A DNA stretch of 64,000 bases, from assembly GCF_052114605.1 (NCBI RefSeq), contig NZ_JBFRFB010000002.1, positions 372,001-436,000 on the forward strand, written 5' to 3'. Shown here one piece after another: positions 54,185-62,389 of this stretch; positions within the stretch are counted from its first letter, which is position 1; every line of letters begins with the position of its first letter. This DNA is from Microvirga sp052114605 (GTDB taxonomy: Bacteria; Pseudomonadota; Alphaproteobacteria; Rhizobiales; Beijerinckiaceae). The notes under the pieces were generated by a model that made no database searches, had not been told where the DNA came from, and saw only the letters and a program-made list of their open reading frames with translations. Position numbers and translations under genes: made by a program.

Positions 54185-54766
54185 ATGGAGCAGGATGTTC
54201 AATCATCGGTTCGACAAGACAATCTTATTCGGGTTGAGGTCGTCACAACGCCTGAACAGCTTCTTCATGCCCAAGCCATCAGGGCCATCTGCTTCATGGA
54301 GGAGCACGGCGTACCCGCCCGTCAGACGTTCGACGGCAACGACTATCAGGCGACCCATATCATCGTCTACGCCGGCGGTGAGCCTATCGGAACGGCCAGG
54401 ATCCGATGGTTTAAGGATTTCGCCAAGATGGAACGTACGAGCTTCCGTCAGGCCTGGAGAAATCCCCGCACCATCAAGCGCGGCGCAGAATTCATTTTCG
54501 AGCATATCAGCCGCAAAGGGTATGACTGCGTCATCACACACGCGAAACCTCCCTACGCGAGACTCTGGCAGAAGTTGCTTGGCTTCAAACCCGCGACCGG
54601 GAAGGATCCTCTTCTCTTCCAGGGGCATGACGAACCTTACATTGAACTCGTCAAAGAGCTTACGCCATCTCAGGATGCGATCACACCGGCTTCGGATGCA
54701 TCGATTCTGTTTCGGATTGAAGGATATTGGGACGCCCAATCTGAATTTGAGATGGTGGAGACATGA
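54185..54766 (+). CDS. GNAT-family acetyltransferase
   Basis: A 193-residue protein with the GNAT fold: LLHAQAIRAICFMEEHG, YQATHIIVYAGGEPIGTARI (strand with the acyl-CoA side), then a helix and the YDCVITHAKPPYARLWQKLLGF end. This part resembles the N-acyltransferase branch related to autoinducer synthases, without enough to claim one. The ATG at 54185 has GGGGG upstream. The stop overlaps the next start by four bases. The substrate is unknown. Confidence 0.8.
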   Translation: MEQDVQSSVRQDNLIRVEVVTTPEQLLHAQAIRAICFMEEHGVPARQTFDGNDYQATHIIVYAGGEPIGTARIRWFKDFAKMERTSFRQAWRNPRTIKRGAEFIFEHISRKGYDCVITHAKPPYARLWQKLLGFKPATGKDPLLFQGHDEPYIELVKELTPSQDAITPASDASILFRIEGYWDAQSEFEMVET

Positions 54767-55146
54767 GCGCCATTCCACTCCCCACACCTCCGGATCTCGA
54801 TCAGGCTGAGGCGGCCACAATCGTGGACTACTTTCGCTCCTATCTCCAGGATGTCGTTACCCTGCATACGGCTATGTTCAAGAAACTTCTGTTCGAGGGG
54901 GAAGGACTGCCTCTCGAATTGGCGGAACTCTTTGACGATGCGGCAAACACCTATCTCACCATTTCCGAGAGCATCAGCAAGCATCATCTTCAGCACAGGT
55001 TGTCAGAGATTGAAGAGCAACTTGATTCCCGTGTCGAACCTGCCTTGCGGTGGGTCAAGACGCAGCCTGGGGTTAAACCAAGGGTTCGCAGGTCCAAACA
55101 TCTCGCTAAGCCAGTCAAACACAAGACGCACAGGACGCGAGTTTAG
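54763..55146 (+). CDS. Hypothetical protein overlapping the LysR gene
   Basis: A 127-residue protein coupled (ATGA) to the GNAT gene. Helical N-terminal two-thirds (AEAATIVDYFRSYLQDVVTL, LELAELFDDAANTYLT) and a basic tail rich in Arg/Lys. Its last ~140 bases lie inside the 3' end of the convergent LysR gene. The basic tail in this overlap may simply reflect the other strand's coding, so the true stop is certain but the tail's function is not. Confidence 0.65.
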   Translation: MSAIPLPTPPDLDQAEAATIVDYFRSYLQDVVTLHTAMFKKLLFEGEGLPLELAELFDDAANTYLTISESISKHHLQHRLSEIEEQLDSRVEPALRWVKTQPGVKPRVRRSKHLAKPVKHKTHRTRV

Positions 55147-56022
55147 ACGCTCGGTCAAAGCAATCGCGTAGAGCGGCACAGAGATATTTACGTCTAAGTC
55201 TAAGGGGACGGCGTTGGGTTCAATGACGGTGTAGCTGCCGAGAAGCCCGACGCCGAGACCAGCTTTGACAAGCATTCCATAGGCCATCGAGTTATCGCAG
55301 TAGTGTGAAATTTGCCCTTGAGAAACAGCTCTATTCCAAGAGTCCCATAAGCCGGTTTTGGCCATATAGAATTCTGACTGTAGGAATTGATGCTGCTTTA
55401 AGTTCACCTTGTTCGGGATACCGTGATGTTGGATGTAAGACTTTGCGACGATTGGGATGAAATGAAGAAATCCCAGCTTCTGGACAAAGATGTCTGATCC
55501 TTCGATGGGGCTGAAGCCGATCATCATATCCGTTTGATTGTCTCTCAGGCTTACGACATTGGCCGGGCTTTTGAGATGAAGCTGGATCCTAGGATATTCA
55601 GCCGTAAAGGTTGAGACGGACGGCGCCACGAAGAAGGTGTTCAAGCCATCCGTGATGCTAATTCGAACAATTCCTTCGGCTTCTTTGTTCTCGGCCTTTA
55701 GATCGTTGCTGATAGCGAAAAGCGAATGATCAAGGCTTGAGAGTGCTTGCGCCAGGGCTTGACCCTTAGCAGTGAGCTTGACTCCGTTCTGGGTGGGCAC
55801 AAAGAGCTGCGAGCCCATCATGTCTTGAAGGCGTCTGACCTGCCGGCCTACGGTAGGAGGACTTGTGTTCAGGATCTCAGCGGCTCGATTAAACGATTTC
55901 GCCTTTGCGACAGCCAAGAAAACGCGCAGCTCACCCCAGAACTGCCCACTTAAAATGGTCTCATCGTCGAGCGGAGAGCGAATGAGCTCGCGCTGCTCGG
56001 GATCGAAAGGTTTCATAGCCAT
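55003..56022 (-). CDS. LysR-family transcriptional regulator
   Basis: A ~339-residue regulator: a longer than usual N-terminal stretch, then the winged HTH (FLAVAKAKSFNRAAEILNTS, PPTVGRQVRRLQ) near residues 30-85 and a LysR effector domain (~115-310). The start is uncertain: ATG at 56022 or GTG at 56037. It shares about 140 bases with the convergent hypothetical gene. Its position next to the large RTX operon makes that operon a candidate target. Confidence 0.88.
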   Translation of the reverse strand: MAMKPFDPEQRELIRSPLDDETILSGQFWGELRVFLAVAKAKSFNRAAEILNTSPPTVGRQVRRLQDMMGSQLFVPTQNGVKLTAKGQALAQALSSLDHSLFAISNDLKAENKEAEGIVRISITDGLNTFFVAPSVSTFTAEYPRIQLHLKSPANVVSLRDNQTDMMIGFSPIEGSDIFVQKLGFLHFIPIVAKSYIQHHGIPNKVNLKQHQFLQSEFYMAKTGLWDSWNRAVSQGQISHYCDNSMAYGMLVKAGLGVGLLGSYTVIEPNAVPLDLDVNISVPLYAIALTERLNSRPVRLVFDWLSEMFGPANPWFNPRLRLDPPQGRFDTGIKLLFNL

Positions 56023-56398
56023 TTGACGACGGAACACACCTCTGAATTTACAACACAGTTACACAACCAGAGGAGTGCTGCAACGGCTCAACTTGTTCAC
56101 TCTCGTTGTACAAAAGGGGTATAGAGGCCTTGAGCTGATAAACCCCGCGCGCCAATCAGGCCATCAGTCTCGCTCTGGATGCGACGGCGTTTCTCGGGAA
56201 AATTTCGAACAGGACAGAACGCTTGATACCAGCGGATACCATCATTTTCAGGATCACAAGATGCGGCTCGCTGTACTTTACTGAAAATACACTGAGCACG
56301 TGGGAGGCATCAGATTCTATCTGCCCCCCATCAAACCGAAATGTCGTAAAGCGTATGTTGACTGCATGTGACCAGATGACTTCGTAAGCCTGGGATTA
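56023..56398. other. Intergenic region between LysR and the large RTX gene
   Basis: About 375 bases, no convincing gene. It lies downstream of the large RTX gene and should contain the LysR promoter; I see no clear terminator hairpin. Confidence 0.4.
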
Positions 56399-59300
56399 TC
56401 AGAACAAGACGTCTAATCCATTCCAAGCTTTGAGCTTTTGAACGCGGTCCGCAGCGATCACACCGCGGTTATCTGCCATGTCATCGTCTTGGACCCAACC
56501 GGCCCAATCGCCGCCCTGATCCACGCCCATGGCATACATTCCCACGCGCCACCAACTCATTACATCCGCACGATCATGGGATTCAAAATAAGCCTTGTAG
56601 GTTCGACCCCCTTCGGTCCTGGCTACATCGAACGTAATGCCTTCAAAGAAAGTAAGTCGCTGGCCGCCATACTCACGCGACTTTGAAATCTGGGTATCCC
56701 ATCCTTCGCTGCCGAGATCCCATTGCTCTATGATCTGCAAGGAATCGGTGTATAGCGTCTCCTTCCAGTAGTCCTTCTCTACCTTATTGATAATGCGACC
56801 CTTGATCGAGATCGTGTCCCAATCCTTGCCCTCATAATCGACCTTGTCGATGGTGTAGGTCTCATTGTCTTTGATAATTTTGTGGTAGACGACGTCTTTG
56901 CCGTGGTAGTGCTTCTCATCGAAGTCCCACGTCTCATTCGCGAGATCCCACTTCCGCTCTTTGACCAAAGTCGCGCCTTTGTAGAACTTGTCATTAAGCT
57001 GTTCGTAGACCTTCGTTCCGCGCCATTCTTGCACACGATAAGTCCACTCACCCCCATCGTGGTCGAAAATCTCTACAATCTTTTTATCGGCATAGATCGT
57101 CTCAACCCTAGTGGTGATGCCGTTTTCGGTGGTCGTGGACTTCTCAACCCAATCATATGCATCAGCGAGATCCGTTTCGATAACGATCTTCCGACCACCC
57201 TTGATGAAGTGCTGATAATATAGATCGCCATTGTCGTTGTAGCGAGCTTCGGTCTCAGTCCAATCAGGGTTCGACCAATTGCGGAAGACATACGCCTTTG
57301 CGTTGATTTGGTCCCGCTGCGAGAGTCGTGTGTCGCCAAGATAGGCCGTCTCCTGCCACTCCCATGCTTTCCCTTGGACGCGATGATCCCAGGTCGTAAT
57401 GGTATGCACCCCACTGTCGTAAAGCATATACTTCCACATGGATTTCAGCAGGCCGTCCATGTGCAACTCGTAAGATGTCCATTCCTTTCCGTTGTAGTCC
57501 CAACCACGCTGAACGGTGCGCTCCTCTGCTCGTGTCGCACCTTGGTAGAGATAGGTCTCAAACCATTTGTTCTGGTTCGCATCCCAATGCTCCTCGAAGG
57601 TCTTCCACTCCTGCTTATCGGCTTGTTGGGAATTCACTCCATCGCGGTAGTTGTGGCTATCGATGACATAGTCCCAGCCCTTGATGACCTTTGAGCCATT
57701 GTCGTTCCGAGTGATCTCGATCAACGTCTGCTTGGATTCGTTCATCTCCCTGACGACGGTATCCCAGGTTTCCACTGCTCGATCCCACAGACGCTCGATA
57801 AAATCGACTACACCGAGCTTGCCTTCGTCGATGGTGTCGAACTGCCTGGATGCAAGACCCTGCTCATAATTCGTCAGGTTTCTGTACGTTGTCTCGCGGT
57901 CGTGCCAGTTTTCGACATCGTCCGGATCCCACTGCCACAGCGTGAAGCTGCCGTCGTCATTCTCGTAGATTTGACTCACGAGTTCCGCATTTGCATCGAA
58001 GTTTTGGGTGTAAGATTTCCACGTCTCGCCCTTTCCGTCGGAGCTAACGTCCCAAGCCCGAGCAATGCGGGTGCCATCCGGTTTGAATACCGTCTCGCTC
58101 ATCAAAGTCCCGGCGATATTGCGCCTCTGGATATATGCCTCAATCTGCGAGGGATCTTCTGCGCTAGGCCGCCAGCCGATCCTGCTCTTGGAACCGTCGC
58201 TGTTATCGACATTATAAGCGATCTCAGCATCCGTTTGCGTCATGTAGTTCAATTGCGCGACAGTCAGATCGCCGTCCGCAAAGCGGAAGATTTCGATATC
58301 GGCAAGGTCCGTACCGTCAGGCGAGTTGGCGCGTAAATCGACAATGGAGAAGCGGCCCAGCGCGGTATTGAAGCGGATCAGATAATCAGTGCGGTTGCCG
58401 GTGAGCACAATGACATCGGTGCCAGTGCCGCCATCGATGTAGTCAACATCCGGCCCTCCAACCAATATATCGTTGCCATCGCCGCCGAAAAGTTGATCGC
58501 TTCCGCCACCGCCATTAAGGGTGTCGTTGCCGAGGCCGCCAGATAGCATGTCGTCGCCTGCACCACCGTCGAGGCTGTCGTCCCCAGCATCTCCCGTCAG
58601 CACGTCATGCCCGAGGCCGCCCAGCAGAGTGTCGTTGCCTGCTCCTCCCCAGAGCTTGTCGGAACCTGTTCCGCCATCGATGCTGTCATCGTCATCGTCG
58701 CCGTAGGCTTGATCGTCCTGATCGCCCGCCAGGATGATGTCATTGCCGGATCCTCCAGAAAGATAGTCGGCTCCGGCTTCGCCATACAGGTAGTCGATGC
58801 CTTCATTGCCTTTGAGGAGATCATCTCCCTCATTGCCATAAAGAATGTCATCACCACCATGCCCAACAAGAGCGTCGTTGCCGCCACCGCCCTGTAGCGT
58901 GTCGTTTCCGGCTTCTCCGAGCAGCGCATCGTCGCCAAGGCCGCCCGAGAGGAAATCGGAGCCTTCACCGCCATTGAGATCGTCTCGCCCATCTTCGCCG
59001 GAAAGTACATCGTCTCCGGCCTCGCCGCGCAATTGATCGTCACCCGTACCGCCGTCGAGCGTGTCGCGGCCTCCACCGCCTTCAAGCATGTCGTTATCGA
59101 CACCGCCGAGGAGATGATCGTTATCGTCACCACCGATCAGACGATCATCGCCCGCGTCGCCGTGGAGAACATCCTGCCCGGCTCCACCGACGAGCCAGTC
59201 GCGGTCACCGCCGCCTCGGAGCGTATCGTTGCCCGCCCCGCCTTGAAGCTCGTCGCGGCCATCGCCTCCTTCAAGGTGATCATGACCGTCTTCGCCGAAC

Positions 59301-61816
59301 AGCATGTCGTCACCGGTGTCGCCATAGAGATGGTCATTGTCTCCACCGCCGCGCAATTCATCGTCACTGGTGCCACCGTTCAAGGTGTCATTGCCCTCTT
59401 GGCCGTCAAGATAGTCCCATCCCCCACCACCTTGGAGGACATCATTACCCGCGCCACCAGCCAAATCGTCGTAGCCTTCGCCGCCATTGAGAGTATCGTC
59501 GCCCGCTCCACCTCGCAGCGTGTCGTCGCCGTTCTGTCCTTTCAGGTCATCGCTGCCCTCACCGCCTGACAAGCGGTCATTACCCACGCCGCCATCAAGG
59601 CTGTCGGCTCCGTCCTCTCCATCCAGCTGATCCGCGCCACGCCCGCCATCAAGCGTGTCGTTGCCGCCGCCACCATAGAGATCGTCGTTACCATCCCCGC
59701 CGCTGAAAACGGACGTCTCGGCGCTGCCCCGGTAGATATTGTCCCACGAGTTTCCGACCATGCTCCAATAAGTGAGAGTCGCCTCCTTATTAAACTTCAT
59801 GAGGGATTCTTGATCCTTAGTCCAAACTTCTGACCGAATGGTGCGTCCGTTAGCAGTATGATGCTGCAGGCTCTTAATTTTTCCTGCCGTATCATAATGT
59901 GCTGTCAGACGCGTCCCATCCGCTTTCTTGAGGAAGGCGGCGTCGTACCCGGACGTCCCGAGATCCATTGCCTTCGCGCGGCCGCCTGCGCCATTGAATA
60001 TTTTTTTGCGAGTTCCATCGCCCGGAAGAATATCGATTCCGTCTTGCGCGACTTCTATGGATGCATTCTTTGTGCCTATGGAAAGGCCCACATCGGCAAC
60101 AGTGATCTGCTTTCCGTTGGTGGTCTTTGCCGTCGCCGTCCCGTAGATGCGCGATCCGTCGGAGTATTTTACACCGGCCTTGTTATGGATGAGAGGGATC
60201 GCGTTCAATCCGAGGCTATTCAAGGTCTTCAACTCGCCCGAATCCGTGACGCCGTCCAGGTCGGCATCGACCCAAACCTTGAACTTCTCGAAATCAGTGT
60301 CTGCGGACGAGAGCACGTCATCCTTGTTGGTATCGAATACGGTACGGACGGCAAACATATCGCGCCCTGCAAGACGCGACCATTGCGTGAAGACAAATTC
60401 TCTTGCGCTATTGACGGTGCCGGAATCATCGGCGTCGAAAACGAGCAGGCCGTCGCCTTTACCGATCCAGGCTGTGCGTCCTACTGCACCATCGCCATTG
60501 TAGTCGAAATACGTCTGCGACTTGTTGAGCGGGACGATGTCGATTCCATCGCCGTCAAGGTCAAGAACAATTGGGTGCGTAGGGCCGATCCCTGCATATC
60601 CGTCCCCGCCAAAGCCCCCCTCGAAGAAGCCATCGTCATCGTTACTATTGACCGGGTTGAGGCCCCCGCTGCCCATCGGTCCGCTTCGATCTGGGACCCC
60701 CGAGTCGTCATGGCCATGGCCGCCATTGTTGCCTCCGCTCGGCCTATCGCTCTGACCTGGCATGTCTCGGTCATCGCGGCCATGACCATGGCTTCCGCCT
60801 CCATCGAGAGTACCGCCGGGACCGGGTTTACTTCCCCCATCACCGCCGCCAGATCCACCGCGCCCGCCAGAGCCACCACCGCCTTGGCCTTGATTGTCGC
60901 CTCCGCCGTTACCGGATGAGGATCCAGAGCCGCCGTATGACGGACCTACCTGATTCCCGCCACCTTCACCCGGCCCGTTATCGCTGCCTGAACGTCCCCC
61001 ATTAGATTCATTTGGCGAACGTGAGGGATTACTGCTCGGTGAATCCGGCACATTGGAACCAGGGTCTCGGGAACCGCTGCCGGCTCCCTGCTTCGCGATG
61101 CCCATTGTGGCTGCCATGACTGAGGCTTGCCCACCTGCCTTGAGAGCAGCTTTAATGGCGTCACCCGCATTGATCCCGCGGCCCCCGAACGCAGAGGATG
61201 CATCAGATGCATCGAGAGAACGATCCAGATGTTGAGTCTGCTTATCGGGAGACGGCGGCTGAATGCCGGAATCAGGGGCAGGGCCTTTGTATGCAGGAGG
61301 CGGATCAAAGTGACGAGGACTTACACGGGGATCTTTGAACTCATTTGTTACTAATAATCCTTTATCTAAGGCCTCTTTAACGAGGTCATCCAGCTGATCA
61401 CGTGTGTAGCCATTTTGCTTTGCGTACTCAGCAATAGCTCTGCCAACTACATTATTGTGAAGGTCTCGCTGCACATCACGCATTTGATTTAGAAATTGAG
61501 TTTGTGTTAATTTTCCAGTCTCAAGTTCTTTTTCCTTTTTTTTTACATCATTTATTTCTCTTAGAGTTCCTAACATTGATGCAATTGTACTACCGTAATC
61601 ATAAGCAAGCAAAGCGCTTACATAAGCATGGAAATATGCATTTTTCTGCAAGTCGTTTTTAGGAATATCATTCTTGATGCCATACTGACGAGAAGACTCC
61701 TCAGCTTGTTTTTCATATGGCCCAAGAAATTCCTTAGCTTTTTCCTCAGACCAGTCTCTTGCATCTTTAATTCTATCATTAGACCAGTCTTTTAAAATAT
61801 CAAGAACATCAGTCAT
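56399..61816 (-). CDS. Large RTX protein with Trp-rich C-terminal repeats, 1,805 residues
   Basis: Domains in order: a helical, charged N-terminus (~1-190); a Gly/Ser-rich linker (~250-420); a DLDGDGIDIVPL region (~430-690) of the type seen in RTX bacteriocins; about 48 GGxGxDxLxGG nonapeptides (~700-1140); then ~660 residues with many Trp/Tyr-rich units of the kind W-x(4-8)-W...Y-x-G (~1150-1805). There is no signal peptide, as expected for type I secretion. The end NGLDVLF differs from the DFFVI end of the two other RTX proteins. The ATG at 61816 has GGAG upstream. The N-terminal ~500 codons are much AT-richer than the rest, suggesting a mosaic origin. A toxin, bacteriocin or adhesin role is inferred. 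Confidence 0.88.
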   Translation of the reverse strand: MTDVLDILKDWSNDRIKDARDWSEEKAKEFLGPYEKQAEESSRQYGIKNDIPKNDLQKNAYFHAYVSALLAYDYGSTIASMLGTLREINDVKKKEKELETGKLTQTQFLNQMRDVQRDLHNNVVGRAIAEYAKQNGYTRDQLDDLVKEALDKGLLVTNEFKDPRVSPRHFDPPPAYKGPAPDSGIQPPSPDKQTQHLDRSLDASDASSAFGGRGINAGDAIKAALKAGGQASVMAATMGIAKQGAGSGSRDPGSNVPDSPSSNPSRSPNESNGGRSGSDNGPGEGGGNQVGPSYGGSGSSSGNGGGDNQGQGGGGSGGRGGSGGGDGGSKPGPGGTLDGGGSHGHGRDDRDMPGQSDRPSGGNNGGHGHDDSGVPDRSGPMGSGGLNPVNSNDDDGFFEGGFGGDGYAGIGPTHPIVLDLDGDGIDIVPLNKSQTYFDYNGDGAVGRTAWIGKGDGLLVFDADDSGTVNSAREFVFTQWSRLAGRDMFAVRTVFDTNKDDVLSSADTDFEKFKVWVDADLDGVTDSGELKTLNSLGLNAIPLIHNKAGVKYSDGSRIYGTATAKTTNGKQITVADVGLSIGTKNASIEVAQDGIDILPGDGTRKKIFNGAGGRAKAMDLGTSGYDAAFLKKADGTRLTAHYDTAGKIKSLQHHTANGRTIRSEVWTKDQESLMKFNKEATLTYWSMVGNSWDNIYRGSAETSVFSGGDGNDDLYGGGGNDTLDGGRGADQLDGEDGADSLDGGVGNDRLSGGEGSDDLKGQNGDDTLRGGAGDDTLNGGEGYDDLAGGAGNDVLQGGGGWDYLDGQEGNDTLNGGTSDDELRGGGDNDHLYGDTGDDMLFGEDGHDHLEGGDGRDELQGGAGNDTLRGGGDRDWLVGGAGQDVLHGDAGDDRLIGGDDNDHLLGGVDNDMLEGGGGRDTLDGGTGDDQLRGEAGDDVLSGEDGRDDLNGGEGSDFLSGGLGDDALLGEAGNDTLQGGGGNDALVGHGGDDILYGNEGDDLLKGNEGIDYLYGEAGADYLSGGSGNDIILAGDQDDQAYGDDDDDSIDGGTGSDKLWGGAGNDTLLGGLGHDVLTGDAGDDSLDGGAGDDMLSGGLGNDTLNGGGGSDQLFGGDGNDILVGGPDVDYIDGGTGTDVIVLTGNRTDYLIRFNTALGRFSIVDLRANSPDGTDLADIEIFRFADGDLTVAQLNYMTQTDAEIAYNVDNSDGSKSRIGWRPSAEDPSQIEAYIQRRNIAGTLMSETVFKPDGTRIARAWDVSSDGKGETWKSYTQNFDANAELVSQIYENDDGSFTLWQWDPDDVENWHDRETTYRNLTNYEQGLASRQFDTIDEGKLGVVDFIERLWDRAVETWDTVVREMNESKQTLIEITRNDNGSKVIKGWDYVIDSHNYRDGVNSQQADKQEWKTFEEHWDANQNKWFETYLYQGATRAEERTVQRGWDYNGKEWTSYELHMDGLLKSMWKYMLYDSGVHTITTWDHRVQGKAWEWQETAYLGDTRLSQRDQINAKAYVFRNWSNPDWTETEARYNDNGDLYYQHFIKGGRKIVIETDLADAYDWVEKSTTTENGITTRVETIYADKKIVEIFDHDGGEWTYRVQEWRGTKVYEQLNDKFYKGATLVKERKWDLANETWDFDEKHYHGKDVVYHKIIKDNETYTIDKVDYEGKDWDTISIKGRIINKVEKDYWKETLYTDSLQIIEQWDLGSEGWDTQISKSREYGGQRLTFFEGITFDVARTEGGRTYKAYFESHDRADVMSWWRVGMYAMGVDQGGDWAGWVQDDDMADNRGVIAADRVQKLKAWNGLDVLF

Positions 61817-61836
61817 AGCATTCTCCAACATATTAC

Positions 61837-62379
61837 TTATGGGACTAAGATAATTCCGACAGGCGACTGCTGTAGATGGAATTCTTTTATAGAATTCCTT
61901 TCATAACAACTTGTGCCATTTTGATGTTCTATATAGAAGTTTGACGTAGGTATTTCTATAATCCTACATTTATTACTCCAAATTATACTTATCGCTTGCA
62001 GTCCAGAATCCCGATAATGACTATATGATCCTAAGCATGAAGAAAAATCTTTGCCGAGCTCATATTTGATATCGCTGAGGGGATGTTGGTATTCACCGCT
62101 GAAGCAAATGGCCTCCCAGTTTGATGGGAATAGTTTGATGAAATCGACACGCTTGTTCCTTTTGATGTATTCAATGACTTCTTTGTCTTGAGGCAGGCCA
62201 CCTTGAGATACCTGCGCAGAGAGAAGTGAGACTGCGGATCCTAATTCACCTTCCGTTGCCTTGGCTCCGATACGAGATTCGGCGCACGCAGAAGAATTTT
62301 CTGTTGTACAATACATGCAGAGCATGGAGCCGAGTAGGAGCTTCGCGGCAGAGACCTTAGAATGTGAAATCGCGAACAT
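61837..62379 (-). CDS. Small exported protein preceding the large RTX gene
   Basis: A 180-residue protein. The N-terminus has Lys followed by a hydrophobic stretch (AAKLLLGSMLCMYC) that could be a Sec or lipoprotein signal (cysteines at the end of the hydrophobic part). The body is beta-rich with several cysteines. Start at 62379 with a strong AGGAGG. It begins 10 bases after the stop of the RTX gene upstream and ends 20 bases before the large RTX start, in AT-rich DNA. An immunity or chaperone role for the RTX protein is possible from position alone; I recognise no family. Confidence 0.7.
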   Translation of the reverse strand: MFAISHSKVSAAKLLLGSMLCMYCTTENSSACAESRIGAKATEGELGSAVSLLSAQVSQGGLPQDKEVIEYIKRNKRVDFIKLFPSNWEAICFSGEYQHPLSDIKYELGKDFSSCLGSYSHYRDSGLQAISIIWSNKCRIIEIPTSNFYIEHQNGTSCYERNSIKEFHLQQSPVGIILVP

Positions 62380-62389
62380 TGCCGTCCTC

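Noticed and set aside
54185..54766. RTX-activating acyltransferase (HlyC-like) reading of the GNAT gene
   Set aside because: The sequence lacks the HlyC-type blocks I know; only general GNAT features are visible.
58400..59710. Dense tandem DNA repeats resembling a repeat array
   Set aside because: They are the codons of RTX nonapeptides (27-base periodicity) on the minus strand, with varied sequence and no spacer pattern, so not CRISPR.
56399..61816. RHS/YD-repeat toxin interpretation of the C-terminal repeats
   Set aside because: The units are Trp/Tyr-rich but lack the RHS core motif (DPxGR-like), and the protein has a full RTX block.
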